From the NCBI GenBank assembly GCA_018350325.1, contig JAEVLN010000018.1, positions 748,185 through 812,184 of the forward strand: a stretch of DNA of 64,000 bases, in the 5' to 3' direction. The DNA comes from Globodera rostochiensis (taxonomy: Eukaryota; Nematoda; Chromadorea; Rhabditida; Heteroderidae). This document shows positions 1 through 10,877 of the stretch, piece by piece (position 1 is the stretch's first letter; every line of letters begins with the position of its first letter). A model generated the notes under the pieces. It saw nothing but the letters and a program-made list of their open reading frames with translations. It ran no database searches and was not told the DNA's origin. Made by a program: the position numbers and the translations under genes.

Positions 1-106
1 CAAATTCTCGATCGACGTTTTTGGCTCAACCGAGATTTCTAAATTCGAGATTTCGATTGGTCCTGTAATCTCCGATTTTAAAAAGATGTGTTAATCGGTT
101 GCCAAG

Positions 107-1841
107 CCCGTATGGAGATTGTGTGCAGCACGGGAAGACGGAGGAGTACATTTATCGGGACAAGGAATATTCCACTGAGGTAGGGAATATATAATTAATG
201 TCAATTTAAATTTGCAATTTAAAAATGTTAAATTGCTGAGACCTTAATATCTAGCTTCTGTTATATTTTTGTTTTTTTTTGGCAGAAACAATTATTGAAA
301 GTAATTTTTAATTCACAAAAAATTTAACAAATTATTAAATTGACGACCCCTCCTCACCCAAGGGCTGCCAACGTTCATGCATTCAGCGGATGCTGGTCAG
401 CAAATGCGGGCAAGAAAATAATTTGTTGCATTTACAAATACAAAAAAAACAAAAATAAATTGTTTTTTAAATACAACAGATGTGGCGACCCGCGCTTTCC
501 ACGTTATTTGAACTTCAGAAACTGTCCCGTCGGTGACCCGGGCCTAAGTTTGATTTTGTTTACATTTTGGGCAGAAATAAATTCAAACAGCTCTTAAAAT
601 TGTGAAAAAAAAAATAGTTTTTGCCCAACAGTTTTTGGCATTTTGTTTTTTTTACTATTTCAAATAAATGTGTGCCGCCTGGGGGTTATGTTTTCGTTGT
701 GTATTATTTTCCCAGGAGCGTGTCTTCAACGTGAGATGCATAGCGCCGCGCGATCCGCCACTCAGCAGCCGGACTGCATATGCCGACAGCCATGCCGGTC
801 AATAAATTTATTAAAAATAAACGATTTTTTAAATTGGGATATTTTGTAATTAAATTACTCAATTTTTTAAAATGATTTAAGTGAGCAAGTGTTCAGCATC
901 ACTTACAGCTGCGCAAGGTGATAATGTTTTTTTTCAGTTTGAATTCCGTTTTTTGTCAAATTTACACTTTTTTTTATTTCAAATTAAAAATATTAATAGA
1001 TTGATGGGGACGACGGGCACGTCTTTAAGTAATTTAGAACTTAAAACACCAAGGCATTAAACGTGAAGTTGGGGGCATGTTTAATGTAAAATTCTTTTTT
1101 GTAACTTTTTACCGTACCCAAAAAGATGGCCCTCCAGCGATTGGGCACTGTACGGTGAATGCGACTCGTCGCTAAGCGGTGCGCAATGTCTCCAATTCCA
1201 TCGAGAGCAGTCCGCCATCGTGGAGGTGTACTTTGAGCAACTGAACTACGAAAGTCTGCAGGAGAGCGAAGCATACGGGGTAAAGTGGCGACGAAAAGCT
1301 TAAAATTTTGTCATTTGAAAAATCCAAAATTTGACACGAAACATTGAGAGTGACTTTAATCAAAATGTCTTATATATCCAAAAGTTTACAAAAAGAACAA
1401 ATCCAAATTTGAGAGTTCGAACTTTTCCGGATTACGGACATTTTTAGGTCCGAAACCCGAATTTTGATTTCCCCGGACATTTTTTTCTAGTCTGGTTAAA
1501 TCCCTGATATTATAATGAATAACAAATATGGAATGCGGACTAAAAGTCTACCGATCGAAAATCTTATAAAAGTCTCAAAATCTTGGTCGATCAAAAAATT
1601 CCAAATTTATTTGCTCATTAAGCTGCCCAATTTGCTGTCTGATTTTGGCGGTCAGCTTGGCTTATGGATGGGCGTTTCAGTGATCACCATCATGGAAGTC
1701 GGCATCCTGATCAGCGAGCTGTTCATCCTATTTTTTGTACGAAAATTGATCAATTGGCTGAGCGGACTGCTTAACATTGTCGTTGGCACTGATCGGGGCG
1801 TTGGCCCATTATTGCCTTCAGGCGATATGGATCCAATGTAG
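107..1841 (+). CDS. DEG/ENaC (amiloride-sensitive/degenerin) sodium channel, 3' part
   Basis: Six exons join with matching phases: 107-179, 363-409, 480-541, 716-797, 1126-1279 and 1623-1841; the 5' half lies left of the window. About 211 residues are visible. In order they give the post-TM1 cysteine-rich extracellular region ([24 protein letters not shown], then PDCICRQPC), a conserved FEQLNYES stretch, and the second membrane helix with its pore filter ([16 protein letters not shown]), followed by a short cytoplasmic tail. These are hallmark motifs of trimeric, cation-selective DEG/ENaC channels of the plasma membrane, which in nematodes act in mechanosensation, acid sensing or peptide gating. 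Two introns (410-479 and 542-715) appear to begin with GC rather than GT; a GT at 533 is an alternative for the second. The frame stays open throughout, so the gene looks functional. The subfamily cannot be told from this part. Confidence 0.88.
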
Positions 1842-1880
1842 TTTTTTTTTGGTTTATAAAATGTTGTAAGCGCATTGACA

Positions 1881-1890
1881 AATAAATAAA
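1881..1890 (+). terminator. Poly(A) signals of the DEG/ENaC gene
   Basis: Two overlapping AATAAA hexamers lie 40 bp after the channel stop codon, a normal nematode 3' UTR spacing. Confidence 0.6.
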
Positions 1891-1978
1891 AATTGTATTG
1901 CAAAAAGGAAATTTAAAAAAAAAAGAATAAAAGTTTATTCTCCATTTTAATTTTATATTTTTTTAATTGCATTTTTTA

Positions 1979-2240
1979 ATTTCAAATTAAGGGCCAAAAA
2001 AAGACGCGTTTTGGTCCACAATGGCTCAGTGATTCGTTGGGCATAATCGGATGTTGACAGTGTCGGGAAAAATGAAATGCACAGCGCAAATGCCGAAGTT
2101 GCCAAATATTATGCCACCCCCAAGTGATTAAGCCACATTTGTCGCCCAATGCATCGTCAATAATTTCAGATTTTAATTTGAAACAGTTTAATAACTAACA
2201 GCTTACACTCAATGTTCCTGTTCTGTTCTAGAGGTCAGAA
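1979..2240 (-). repeat. Repeated module A downstream of receptor copies
   Basis: This block recurs at 12419-12660, and its right part recurs at 16805-16875 and 24485-24550, each time left (downstream) of a receptor copy or relic. Read on the minus strand it has an open stretch conserved between the 2 kb and 12.4 kb copies (DDAL, GLITWGW, SRHCQ, PNES). It could therefore be a decayed exon of an unrecognised gene that was duplicated with the receptors. No domain was recognised. The rest of 1842-2703 is AT-rich sequence with no gene seen. Confidence 0.4.
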
Positions 2241-2703
2241 CAGAATAATGAATTTGCTTTATTGTTTTGGGGCTTTTCCACTGCAGAGACACACATTAAA
2301 TTAAACATGTGCTAATTAATAGATGAATTTAAAAAAAGTCAAAGTTAGAGAAGAGTTTTTGACTTTTTTTCTGATTTTGCTTTTCTGACATTTTTCCGAT
2401 TTGTGCAACCAGACCTTTTGTAGTTTTTCCCACTACCGGGCCTTATGTTCCGGCGCCGAATTCAAACAATTTTTCTAAAAGCATAATTAAACTGAAATTG
2501 TGGGCATTTGTTGTGCGGAACTTCTAAATCTGTTCTGCAATTGATGGCCAACAGCCCCTCCAACTGGCCAATGATTGTTGTTTAGGGGCCGCTCTTTTGC
2601 ATTGACACGAATAATTTTTTGTTTTAATTTTAAAAGCCATTCATTTGAACAAAGCTGCAATTATTAACTTGAACTTTAAGACATTTTATTATGATTTTTT
2701 ACG

Positions 2704-4531
2704 TCAACTAGAAATTGTTGGCAGTTGTTGAACGGAACTAATGTAACGATGGTAAGCAGCAACTCCAACTGCCCGATGATTATTGTTTCGGGGCCCTTCC
2801 AGTGCGCCGACACGAATATTTTGAATATTTGTTTTTCGAATGATCGAAAAATCTTTGATCAGCTGTTGACGGAATGTGCCGCTGGCCCACAATAGTAACC
2901 AGAGAGCATTACAGTACCTGTTGGTGACGTAACCGTTTAAATTAGTAATTTTAGTGGATTTTCTGTCTCAAGACTAAAGTTAACGAATTTGGTTTGCTTG
3001 AGGGCGGCAAAAATTTTTTAGACTAAATTTCTTAACAAAATAGGTTAGGTTAATTTTATTTTTTCCCCAACGACCCTATTTTTTCGAATACAGACCTTTC
3101 AAAAATTTTCAATCCGATACCCACAAATTGTTTACGAACTACCTGTATCCATAATCAGTGGAAAGTAGCTGGCAAACATAAATCTTGTTTTCGGATCATC
3201 AACGAGCCAAAAATCGGTAAGCTGTATGTTAAATATATTTATTGTTAATCAGAGAATTGCAATCAAGCTAAATATGTCTAGTTTGTTTTAAATTTGGTTA
3301 ACTTTAATATTAATAACTTTCATCTACCGCAAACTGGATTGCGACGATCGCGTGACCCAAAAATGTTGCCAATGCATAACACAACAATTTCTTCTCAATG
3401 TCATGGCCGTTGTTGTTTCCGTTTATGCTAACATTCTTCAAATGTTGTGTAATACTTTTCACATATTTGATTTAGTTCGAAGAATTCTTAATAAAAATGT
3501 GTTTGTTGCGAAAATTACTTCCCAAATTTGGAAACAAAATTTCAAAAAAGCCGTTTTTTTGCGATTGTTTACCAAATTTTTTTTGATAGTCTTGATATGA
3601 TTGCCTTCGTATTGTGAAGAAACCTAATGAGAACCTTCAACATTTTTTAAGGTGAATATTTCAAACATTATTTTAATAAAGTAATCAATATTTCAGCAAT
3701 TTTTTAGGATAATCGGGCACCAGAAAAGCGAGAAAAAAAATCAGAAAATCCTAACAAATCAGAAAACCCCTAATAAATACGGTGTATGGCCACCCTGACG
3801 GCACAAAATAAAATAAAATTTTAGTAAATTGATGGAAAAATTACATCTCCAGCTTCGTAGATGTAGAAACCGCGGTCAGTCGTTGAATTTGGGTCCCTCA
3901 ATATAAAAATTGCATTCATTTTGAACGCCGGCCAATACATCAATGTTGGCACAAAATAAACAAAAATTGTTATAAGCGGAAGAAATTTTTGCCATATCTT
4001 AAAATAGAAAATTATTTGTTGTAATATAAAGCCTTATTAAGTTTTAATATTAAAAACGACCTTTTCATGTTTTGTTGGCATTGCGATTGCGGTCAATCGG
4101 TTCAGCAGTATAAAAGTCGTGGCAAAAAAATTCGCTTGGAATGTGTGTCCGGTAATAAAGAAGTTCATTGCGAACATCCAATTTGGGAACTGCGAATAAA
4201 TCGGGTAAAGCGCGCCACCGATTATAGCGTTCAATCGTTGACCGTAGAAAGAGTTCAATACGCCCAAACAATCCTAAAACATTCAAGGAAAACAATGATC
4301 AAGCTTATTGATCAGCTATTCTAACTGATTCATTCCCAAAATCAATTCGGAATTTGTTACCGGAATTGCCCGCATAACAAAAAGCACATAGAATGAGTTG
4401 TGGAACTTTTTGTGCCGAACGATGGTGACAATTTGGGCAATATAAAGTGCCATTGACGGGACGCTTATACAAATGGTTAAGTAGATGATTTGAGTTTGAA
4501 TTGAGAGGGACCATTCGGCAAAGTCCATCAT
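2704..4531 (-). pseudogene. Srg-like 7TM chemoreceptor, copy 1 (broken)
   Basis: Exons correspond to those of the intact copies: exon 1 4361-4531 (TM1), exon 2 4061-4273 (TM2-TM3, motif FILLNRLTAIAMP), exon 3 3845-3997 (TM4). Exon 4 survives only as its 3' half, about 3310-3456: compared with copy 2, roughly 260 bp are gone, taking the acceptor and TM5. Exon 5 (2704-2917, TM7 plus the conserved GTFRQQLIKDF tail) has lost four bases after its first codons. At least two independent lesions make this a pseudogene. Exons 1-3 remain open and close to copy 2, so decay looks recent. Confidence 0.8.
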
Positions 4532-4609
4532 TATTATAAGATTGAATTATCAACAATAAATTAAAACTTAACCGGTACTGTGCAACTCTAATCAATTTAA
4601 ATTTATTAT

Positions 4610-5300
4610 GCTAAATTCCATAAAGGAAAAATTAAATCATCATATTTTGTGCATTTATAGCTTGTAATATGGACCAAATATTGGCAAAATTGCAAAATAT
4701 GGACGAAAATGGATAAAAAATTTCTAATATAGCAAAAAATGGGAAGATGTCCTAATAGAAGTAATAAGAGCAATAAAAATAGGCAAATTAAAGGCATTTC
4801 AGAGAAAATTTTGAAAATAAGCAAAATTTTAAAAATTTCATTTTTTTGGTGGCAGAATTTTTTGCGTAAAAAAGTCAATTTCAGGGGTGTATGTTTTAAA
4901 AGTTTGAAAAATTCGATCCTAGGGGGGTATTTTTGTTTTTATTGCATTTTTGCTAAGGAATTTTTGAAAAATGGATAAATATGGATAAAATCGCGTAATA
5001 TGGATTATAAATGGGCTCTAGAAGCTCTAACCAAAGCTAAAAACATTGTATTTATTAGGGTTGGACAAAACCGGATATTATCCGGGTCCCACGGATACCG
5101 GGTAGCTCAAAAACACCCGGATATCCGTCCGGATACCGGGTAATTTGGCTGGGGTTGGTCCAAGACCCGGATAATTTTACCCCAAAAATTTCCAAAAACA
5201 CCCGGATACCGGTCCCGGATAACCCGGGTTTGTCCAACCCTAGTATTTATACGCTGTTCCGAGTGCGTAAAAAAAATATGGGTTTCCATATAATTAGCGG
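4610..5300. repeat. Dispersed repeat family R1 (copy 1), with a nested MITE
   Basis: AT-rich element rich in TATGGA and AAATATGG words, with a shared core (AAAGGCATTTCAGA, then GGTGGCAGAATTTTT). Related copies lie at 16430-16795 and 18300-18715. All three finish with a TTTCCATATAA stretch. No coding capacity is seen. Its ends could not be defined; this copy is interrupted by the 187-bp element at 5056. Confidence 0.5.
5056..5242. mobile_element. hAT-type MITE, 187 bp (TAGGGTTGGACAAA family)
   Basis: Terminal inverted repeats TAGGGTTGGACAAA / TTTGTCCAACCCTA bound a GC-rich interior made of CCGGAT(A) words. It is flanked by a perfect 8-bp duplication GTATTTAT (5048-5055 and 5243-5250). An R1 relative at about 16720 carries the uninterrupted GTATTTATACGC site. 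An 8-bp duplication with TAGGG/CCCTA ends is the signature of hAT superfamily transposition. It is non-autonomous, with no ORF. Confidence 0.9.
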
Positions 5301-5359
5301 CCTTAGCTATTAGTCATGATTTCGAATTGAAAGCACAGTATTTAAATGCAAAAATTGAT

Positions 5360-5433
5360 GGATGATTTTTGTCTAGTGGTATGATTTTCGCTTCGGGTGC
5401 GAGAGGCCCTGGGTTCAATTCCCAGATCACCCC
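5360..5433 (+). tRNA. tRNA-Pro(CGG)-like sequence, probably a pseudogene
   Basis: The D arm (GTCTAGTGGTATGATT), an anticodon arm with loop CTTCGGG (anticodon CGG), and a T arm (CTGGG TTCAATT CCCAG) match nematode tRNA-Pro. However, two extra bases sit between the acceptor strand and the D arm, and the acceptor pairing GGATGAT/ATCACCC has one mismatch. That suggests a relic or a tRNA-derived repeat rather than a working gene. Confidence 0.55.
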
Positions 5434-5448
5434 AAATTTTTGAAGAAT

Positions 5449-5600
5449 TCTGGTCCAGCTGGCTTTCCGTAACGGCAAGGTCCATTCTGCATTTCCAGAA
5501 CATTAAATAACAAATTCTGGTGTATGCTGTCTTTCCGGAAAACCTAATTCTGGTACAGCTGGCTTTCCGGAGCAGCAAATTCTGGGTTGACCTGTTTTGT
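5449..5600. repeat. Minisatellite, AATTCTGG...TTTCCGGAA type (short array)
   Basis: About four imperfect units of roughly 40 bp containing AATTCTGGTCCAGCTGG and TTTCCGGAA. The same unit forms a larger array at 10878-11330, so the two loci share an origin. Confidence 0.7.
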
Positions 5601-5976
5601 ATTTTTGTAAAGCTTAAGCTTTGTGTTTCCACACCTTTCTGAATGTTTAGGTTTTCAACACATTTGGCTTGTTGCGGGTTTGTGTTAGGATAAAATGGTT
5701 GAATGTTTGGGTTTTCAACACATTTGACTTGGAACAAAGTAATACATTTTTTAAATATGTATTCAGTGAATTCGTGTAACCGAAAAAAGAAAATTCCAAA
5801 ATTTCTGAATAGACATCAACAATATTTTTAAAAATCGCGAAATTAAAATGATTTTGAAATTATAAAAAAGTAGGAAAAAATGATTTAATAACTCATGACG
5901 CATAAAGGTCCCCCCTTTGGTTTTAATCCAAAACCACTTATACTCTTGTATTTATGCATGATATGAAAATTTGTGC

Positions 5977-6104
5977 AACTTTTTGTGCCGAACGATGGTG
6001 ACAATTTGGGCAATATAAAGTGCCATTGACGGGACGCTTATACAAATGGTTAAGTAGATGATTTGAGTTTGAATTGAGAGGGACCATTCGGCAAAGTCCA
6101 TCAT
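5977..6104 (-). pseudogene. Orphan receptor exon 1 (Srg-like)
   Basis: Nearly identical to the first ~130 bases of copy 1 exon 1 (ATG at 6104, TM1), but cut off before the conserved RAIP end and donor site. No further exons follow, so it is a solo duplicated fragment. Its 5' flank matches that of copy 1 until the MITE at 6150 interrupts it. Confidence 0.75.
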
Positions 6105-6149
6105 TATTATAAGATTGAATTATCAACAATAAATTAAAACATTAATTAC

Positions 6150-6838
6150 TAGGGATCGGACCGATATGCACCAAAAATGGCCAAATATGCGCATATATAT
6201 GCACCAAAAAAAGGCCAAAATATGCACCAAAATATGCCAAAAATGCCGAAATATGCATCGAAAAATGGCACTTTTAGTTCACTATTTTGCTTAATACTTA
6301 ATTTTTTCATCTTTTAACGTCTGATAAGTAGGTTTAAAGCCTTTTCGCATATTATTTTAGTATTTTTGGAAAGTTGAACAAATTGAGAAAAAAGTTCCGG
6401 AATTTTAACTGTCAGGCCAATCATCGCCGGCTGGCCATCTCCGCGCCAGCCACTCGAGCGCTGCGCCATTTCAGCGCCGCGATTTTTCCCCTTATTTTTA
6501 TGAAAATGTTCAATTCTTCAAGCATTTTTTTCAAAAATGACTAAACCTTATTGTTAAAAATATGAATTATTTTTCAAAAACAGCCAGAAATCCATGATTT
6601 TGGGTTCATTTTATCAAATTTTTGAACAAAAATGCTAAAATATGCTCGAAATATGCAAAATATGCCAAAATATGCAAAATATGTAAAAAATATGCACGAA
6701 CCCCCAAAATATGAAAAATATGTTTTTTTAAACTTGACCAAAAAAGCTCAAACCAACGCGAAAAGGCTATTTTTAAGCCGTATTCTTCAAAGCATATGAG
6801 AAAACAAAATATGCAAAATGCATATAATCCGTTCCCTA
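6150..6838. mobile_element. hAT-type MITE, 689 bp (TAGGGATCGGACC family)
   Basis: Ends are TAGGGATCGGACCGATATGC and GCATATAATCCGTTCCCTA, imperfect inverted repeats. The interior is built of TATGCACCAAAA and TATGCAAAA words. A perfect 8-bp duplication TTAATTAC flanks it (6142-6149, 6839-6846). The empty site is visible upstream of receptor copy 3 near 28250 (ATTAATTACATTGAAAA). It is non-coding. A truncated relative starts at about 48059. Confidence 0.88.
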
Positions 6839-6967
6839 TTAATTACATTGAAAAATTAATTTATTATATCCTTAGGAAAGAAACACAACGACAATAAATC
6901 TCACGTGCATTGCAACATTTGCTCTGAACTTAATGAGCATCAGAAATATTTTTATTTTTTTGTGCAT

Positions 6968-7200
6968 TCATTGACGCACAGCGATTGTTGATAGGTTAAT
7001 ACCAAATGCAGTGATGCAATAAAAAATAATGAGGACTAGTTGGACATTTACATGCGTGACTATGGGGTGCTTTAAAGCGCTGATGCGCTTATAAAGCTTC
7101 GCTACCTCGTTCGAGCTTCGCGGAGGGCAGTTTTGAACTGATGATTGAGCCAGGTACAATAAAAATAGCCCAAAATGAGGCCAGTTTCAAAATTTTGACG
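6968..7200. repeat. Receptor upstream module B
   Basis: The same 200-bp block lies upstream of receptor copy 3 (28376-28600), in inverted form at about 21690-21840, and as partial copies near 34600, 40500 and 55170. It is probably the ancestral 5' flank (promoter side) of the Srg-like genes. No function was shown. A run of C near 7306 follows. Confidence 0.5.
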
Positions 7201-7509
7201 ATTCGTAAGAACTCCCGTTTTCTTTAATTATATAATTAATTTACTGTCAATTAATTTTACAAAAATCTTCAGACAAAACCTGATTCATATTCGCAAACTC
7301 CCACCCCCCCCCCCCCCTTTAACAGTTCTACAATAAAATGTTGTTCCAGCATCATTTTGATCGGTCCTTAATAGAAATTAAAGCGGAAGCAATCGTCAAA
7401 TAAGATTTTAGTAAAAAAAAAAAATTATTTGTTGCGTTTTCCGGTACCAATTAAATTATTGTATATCCAGTGATGCGCAACCAATGTTGATAGATTAAGT
7501 GCCGTTAGA

Positions 7510-7650
7510 ATGAGTTGTGGAACTTTTTGTGCCGAACGATGGTGACAATTTCGGCAATATAAAGTGCCATTGACGGGACGCTTATACAAAAGGTTAAGTA
7601 GAAGATTGGAACTTGAACTGAGAGGGACCATTCGGCAAAGTTCATCATTT
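7510..7650 (-). pseudogene. Orphan receptor exon 1 (Srg-like), second fragment
   Basis: TM1 exon relic: the ATG-proximal part and the VRHKKFHNSF end are recognisable, but the RAIP end and the downstream exons are missing. The flanks 7651-7900 hold only AT-rich repeat sequence. Confidence 0.65.
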
Positions 7651-7919
7651 TATAGGACTGAATTAATCGACAATCTAAAAAACTTTTTAATTTTTTGAAT
7701 TAATATGAATTTTTTTTTATTTGATTATCTTTAGGAAACACAATGACAAGAAATCTCACATTCATTTCAACATTAGTTCTAAACTAATGAGAATAAGTAA
7801 TAAAGTTAATTTACTAATTGCACCACGGCACTTAATAAAACAGTCAACATTTGCTGTGCGTGACTGGATGTAGGAATTGCTCGCTTAACAAAAAGCGTAT
7901 AGAATGAGTTGGACTTTTA

Positions 7920-8045
7920 CGGCATACGAAATTTCGTTTCGTGTTTTTCGTGACTTTTTGGCCGTTTCGTGTTTCGTTTTGTTTCGTATAAATTTTTTTT
8001 GGCGTTTCGTGTTTCGTTTTGTAGAATGTTTGCTGTTTCGTTTAG
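7920..8045. repeat. TTTCGTTTCGTG simple array
   Basis: Degenerate repetition of TTTCGTTTCGTG. On the opposite strand it reads ACGAAACGAAAC, the same word found at 49975-50160 and 55670-55785, again beside orphan receptor exon 1 sequence. The rest of 8046-8470 shows no gene. Confidence 0.6.
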
Positions 8046-8471
8046 TGTCCAGCTCTTGTAGGGTGGGGAGGTTGTAGCCGGCGTAATTGGAAGGTTGAAC
8101 CTGTTGTGCTGGCGTGATTGGGGTGTTGTACCTGTTATAGCTGACGTGATTGAGGGGTTGTACCTCTAGCGTGATTGGGGGTATTTCAAAATTATAAAAT
8201 GCAACAAATAATATATTTTTTTCTAAAATCGCATTGGACAAAATTTGTTGAATTTCTAACACACACACTCAAAGGGCACAAAAGCTATTAAAGTGCAGTT
8301 TTTATGAAAAAAATTTACAATTAATTAAATCCCAGATGCCCCCAACTTTTTTAGAGACACTTTAACTCGAGCATCTTGAGTTCCTTCAAAAGTAATGCAA
8401 TTATCTTGACAGAAATGCGATTCATCATTTTAATTGGTCTTAAATATAATTTAAATCTTATTTTTTGGTAC

Positions 8472-8932
8472 TTCACACCAAAATGAGCAGAGCTTCCAAA
8501 ATAGGTGTTGAATCCAGATAATATCGCTCTAATGGAACAAATGCCAATGATGTATTTTCCATTTGTTGTATACCTGAAAACGGAGTTGCGTCGTTAGAAA
8601 AAAAAGCTAGAGAATAAAATTGTGTTTAAACAAGAGTTGCAGCCGGCGGGGGGTGGGATCACCGGCCAAACCGGGGAACGGGTATACCGGGGACGGACAA
8701 ACCGGGGATCCCCGTTTTTGGGGATGAGCAAACCGGGGAACGGGGATCCCCGCCTACGGGGACGGGCAAAATAGGTAAATGATCAATGTCAATTTTATTT
8801 TTACTTTGTTTTGATGGTCACATAGATGAGACTCGAGTTTAGGCCAATTCCGACACAACAAATCATAGCAATGATTCCGAATGAAGCAATTTCTCTGGGA
8901 ACCAAGCCTTTGCTCATGTAAAGCTCGTAAAG
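8472..8932 (-). pseudogene. Srsx-like 7TM receptor relic (TM1 and TM2 exons)
   Basis: Two exons with agreeing phases: 8805-8932, giving the TM1 segment (GLVPREIASFG then GIGLNSSLIYVTIKT), and 8472-8573, giving YIIGICSIRAILSGFNTYFG, which fits TM2 and the first outer loop of nematode Srsx-type chemoreceptors. The first exon is the same as exon 1 of the copies at 37 and 52 kb. No TM3-TM7 exons follow to the left. The intron holds a GC-rich repeat patch (about 8640-8775). This relic is the only copy here that keeps the TM2 exon. Confidence 0.62.
8640..8775. repeat. GC-rich MITE-like patch (ACCGGGGA words)
   Basis: Dense ACCGGGGA and GGGGATCCCCG words amid AT-rich DNA. A reverse-oriented relative lies at 20755-20935, ending GCTGCACCCTAG. 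The interior style matches the hAT MITEs at 5056 and 19901, but no intact ends or duplication remain. Confidence 0.45.
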
Positions 8933-9427
8933 CTTAAAAATAAAATTTCAATTAATTGAACTATGTTTTTAAATAAATTTTTTCAAACGACATAACATTT
9001 TTGGTAATTAATGCGTATATTTTTTTGGTATTAGCCCTTGAAAACATGTCAGAAGCCTTTTCTTTCGATTAGACTATTATGAAATAGACCTTTCATTGGT
9101 AGGGATATGATAAAAAACTCTTTTATTCGAATGCTTTAATATTTTACCGAAATCTGAAAAACCGCATTTGCCAAATACTAGTTAAAACCGCTAATATACG
9201 AGCTCCTGCTTAGCAGCTTTTAACAAAAAATGCATGTACTAATTAGACTCTGCGCAATATTATCTGGTAATAGTAAACAATTTAAATTAGAGAACTACGA
9301 AAAAAATATTTTTCATCATATCAGAAATTGATGATTGTTGTTGCTCTTCTGCTCAGCACTTTGTCAGTTCAATTCACTGTCGCCCTGTGGGCATAATGGG
9401 CGGCGGCAATCCGATGCTAATGGGAAC

Positions 9428-9495
9428 AATGTTGGCACAAAATAAACAAAAATTGTTATAAGCGGAAGAAATTTTTGCCATATCTTAAAATAGCC
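9428..9495 (-). pseudogene. Fragment of Srg-like receptor exon 3
   Basis: Matches the 5' part of exon 3 (TM4, KFLPLITIFVYFVPT on the minus strand) with its acceptor, without any neighbouring exon. The surrounding 8933-9670 is AT-rich and shows no gene. Confidence 0.7.
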
Positions 9496-9674
9496 AATTA
9501 ATTGTTATAATAAAACCCAAAATGAGGCCAGTTACAACAATTTTGACGAATTCGTAAGAACTTCCGTTTTCTTTCATTTATATAACTAGTGTGAATCGAT
9601 GGAGAATGTTGATGGGAAAAAGCACAAGCGCTTAAGGACTTCGTTGCTAGTAAATACCAGTGTTTTGCTGTTCC

Positions 9675-9805
9675 AACAATTTTGAACCTGTTCCTGTTCT
9701 GTTCTGAAATCTTAGAACAGCCTATCTGTTCTGTTCCTGTTCTGTTCCGACCTCGAGAACAGAACAGGAACAGGAACAGAACAGGAACAGAACAGTGCAA
9801 ACTGT
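9675..9805. repeat. Palindromic GAACAG/CTGTTC array
   Basis: CTGTTCCTGTTCTGTTC runs are followed by their reverse complement GAACAGAACAGGAACAG around a CCTCGAG centre, so the array can fold into a long hairpin. A second array with the same layout is at 10630-10765, and short pieces occur near 2220, 12635, 24558 and 30400. Confidence 0.7.
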
Positions 9806-10129
9806 TCTTAGACTGTTCCAAATTAAAAATTTTCCGAGTGAAATTCAGTCTGAAATTTTAATCGATGATTCATTGGTCAAAGTGTTCGTCACTTCCTAGT
9901 GATGCTCGAGACCTAACTTTAACAAGAGTTGCCCCCGAGACTCGAGAATTGACTCCCAAAAATCCGAGACTTTTACCAAAATATTTTAAGTTAGGTTTAT
10001 AAGGTTGCTCCTCGACCCTCTGGGAGCCGAGGATGTCGGGGTTGGTCATATCGAGGGTCGGGGGCGACCCAATTTTGAGAATGGTGAGCAGCCCTAATTC
10101 AAAATTTTTTGAGAATTCTGCTTTACATC

Positions 10130-10165
10130 AGGGGGGAGGGGGGGGGGGGGGGGGGGGGGTCGGCG
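10130..10165. repeat. Poly-G tract
   Basis: A run of about 20 G follows GGGGGGAGGG. It is one of several G/C homopolymers in this window (also about 7306, 21601, 22750 and 41815), with G-quadruplex potential. Confidence 0.6.
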
Positions 10166-10399
10166 GTGCCGATAGGCGCCGCCGATTTTGAATTTTTGAC
10201 TTAATTTGTTAAGGGATTTGCAACCATTTTTTGAAGATTTTGATGGAATTGTTAAAAAAATGGTCTTGATTTTTAAAAACAAAAGGGTACCCCTATGATT
10301 TTTTTCTCAAGTTTAATGAAATTTTTCAAAAAATATTAAATCTAAAATATTTTTAATTACCATCAAAGTTCGTAAAGAGAAAAAAAAAATCATTTACAA

Positions 10400-10470
10400 A
10401 GTACGGGGTTCGAACCCACAGCACCAGGCATCACATATCCCTCACCATTACACCACACCAGGGAGTAAAG
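10400..10470 (-). other. tRNA-like relic (SINE-like)
   Basis: On the minus strand there is an A-box-like TGGTGTAATGGTGA and a B box GGGTTCGAACCCC, with no clean anticodon arm. The adjoining TTTACAAAGTA stretch is matched beside another relic at 49835-49905, so both probably belong to one tRNA-derived family. A third fragment (GTGGCGTAGTGGTTAAAC, minus) is at 10525-10565. Confidence 0.45.
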
Positions 10471-10629
10471 TATAAAGAATAAAAAAGAATTTCACTAGGA
10501 AAAGTTGAACCTTAGACAAAATTGAATCACGTCACACAGTTTAACCACTACGCCACCTGATATCATACTGAATAGTTGGAAAATTTCAAATATATTACTC
10601 AATAAAAGTTCAATTCTTCAATTTTTACC

Positions 10630-10765
10630 CTGTTCTAGCTTGGCCTGTTCTGTTCCTGTTCTGTTCCTGTTCCAAGGATTTTGAATCTGTTCCTGTTCCT
10701 GTGCTGTTCTGAAATCTTAGAACAGAACAGAACAGGAACAGAACAGGAACAGAACAGGCCAAGCT
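10630..10765. repeat. Palindromic GAACAG/CTGTTC array, second locus
   Basis: CTGTTCCTGTTC words are followed by GAACAGGAACAG around GAAATCTTAGAAC, the same layout as at 9675-9805. Confidence 0.7.
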
Positions 10766-10877
10766 GGAACAGCAAAACACTGGTAAATACAAGTGCTTTT
10801 GTGCAAAGAACTGATAATCTGAAAAAAAATAATTTTATTTTACCTCATTTTTTGCTAAGTTTAACCCCTACATCAAA

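Noticed and set aside
1041..1363. Minus-strand frames at 1041-1363
   Set aside because: They oppose the DEG/ENaC exon 1126-1279, whose phases fit five neighbouring exons.
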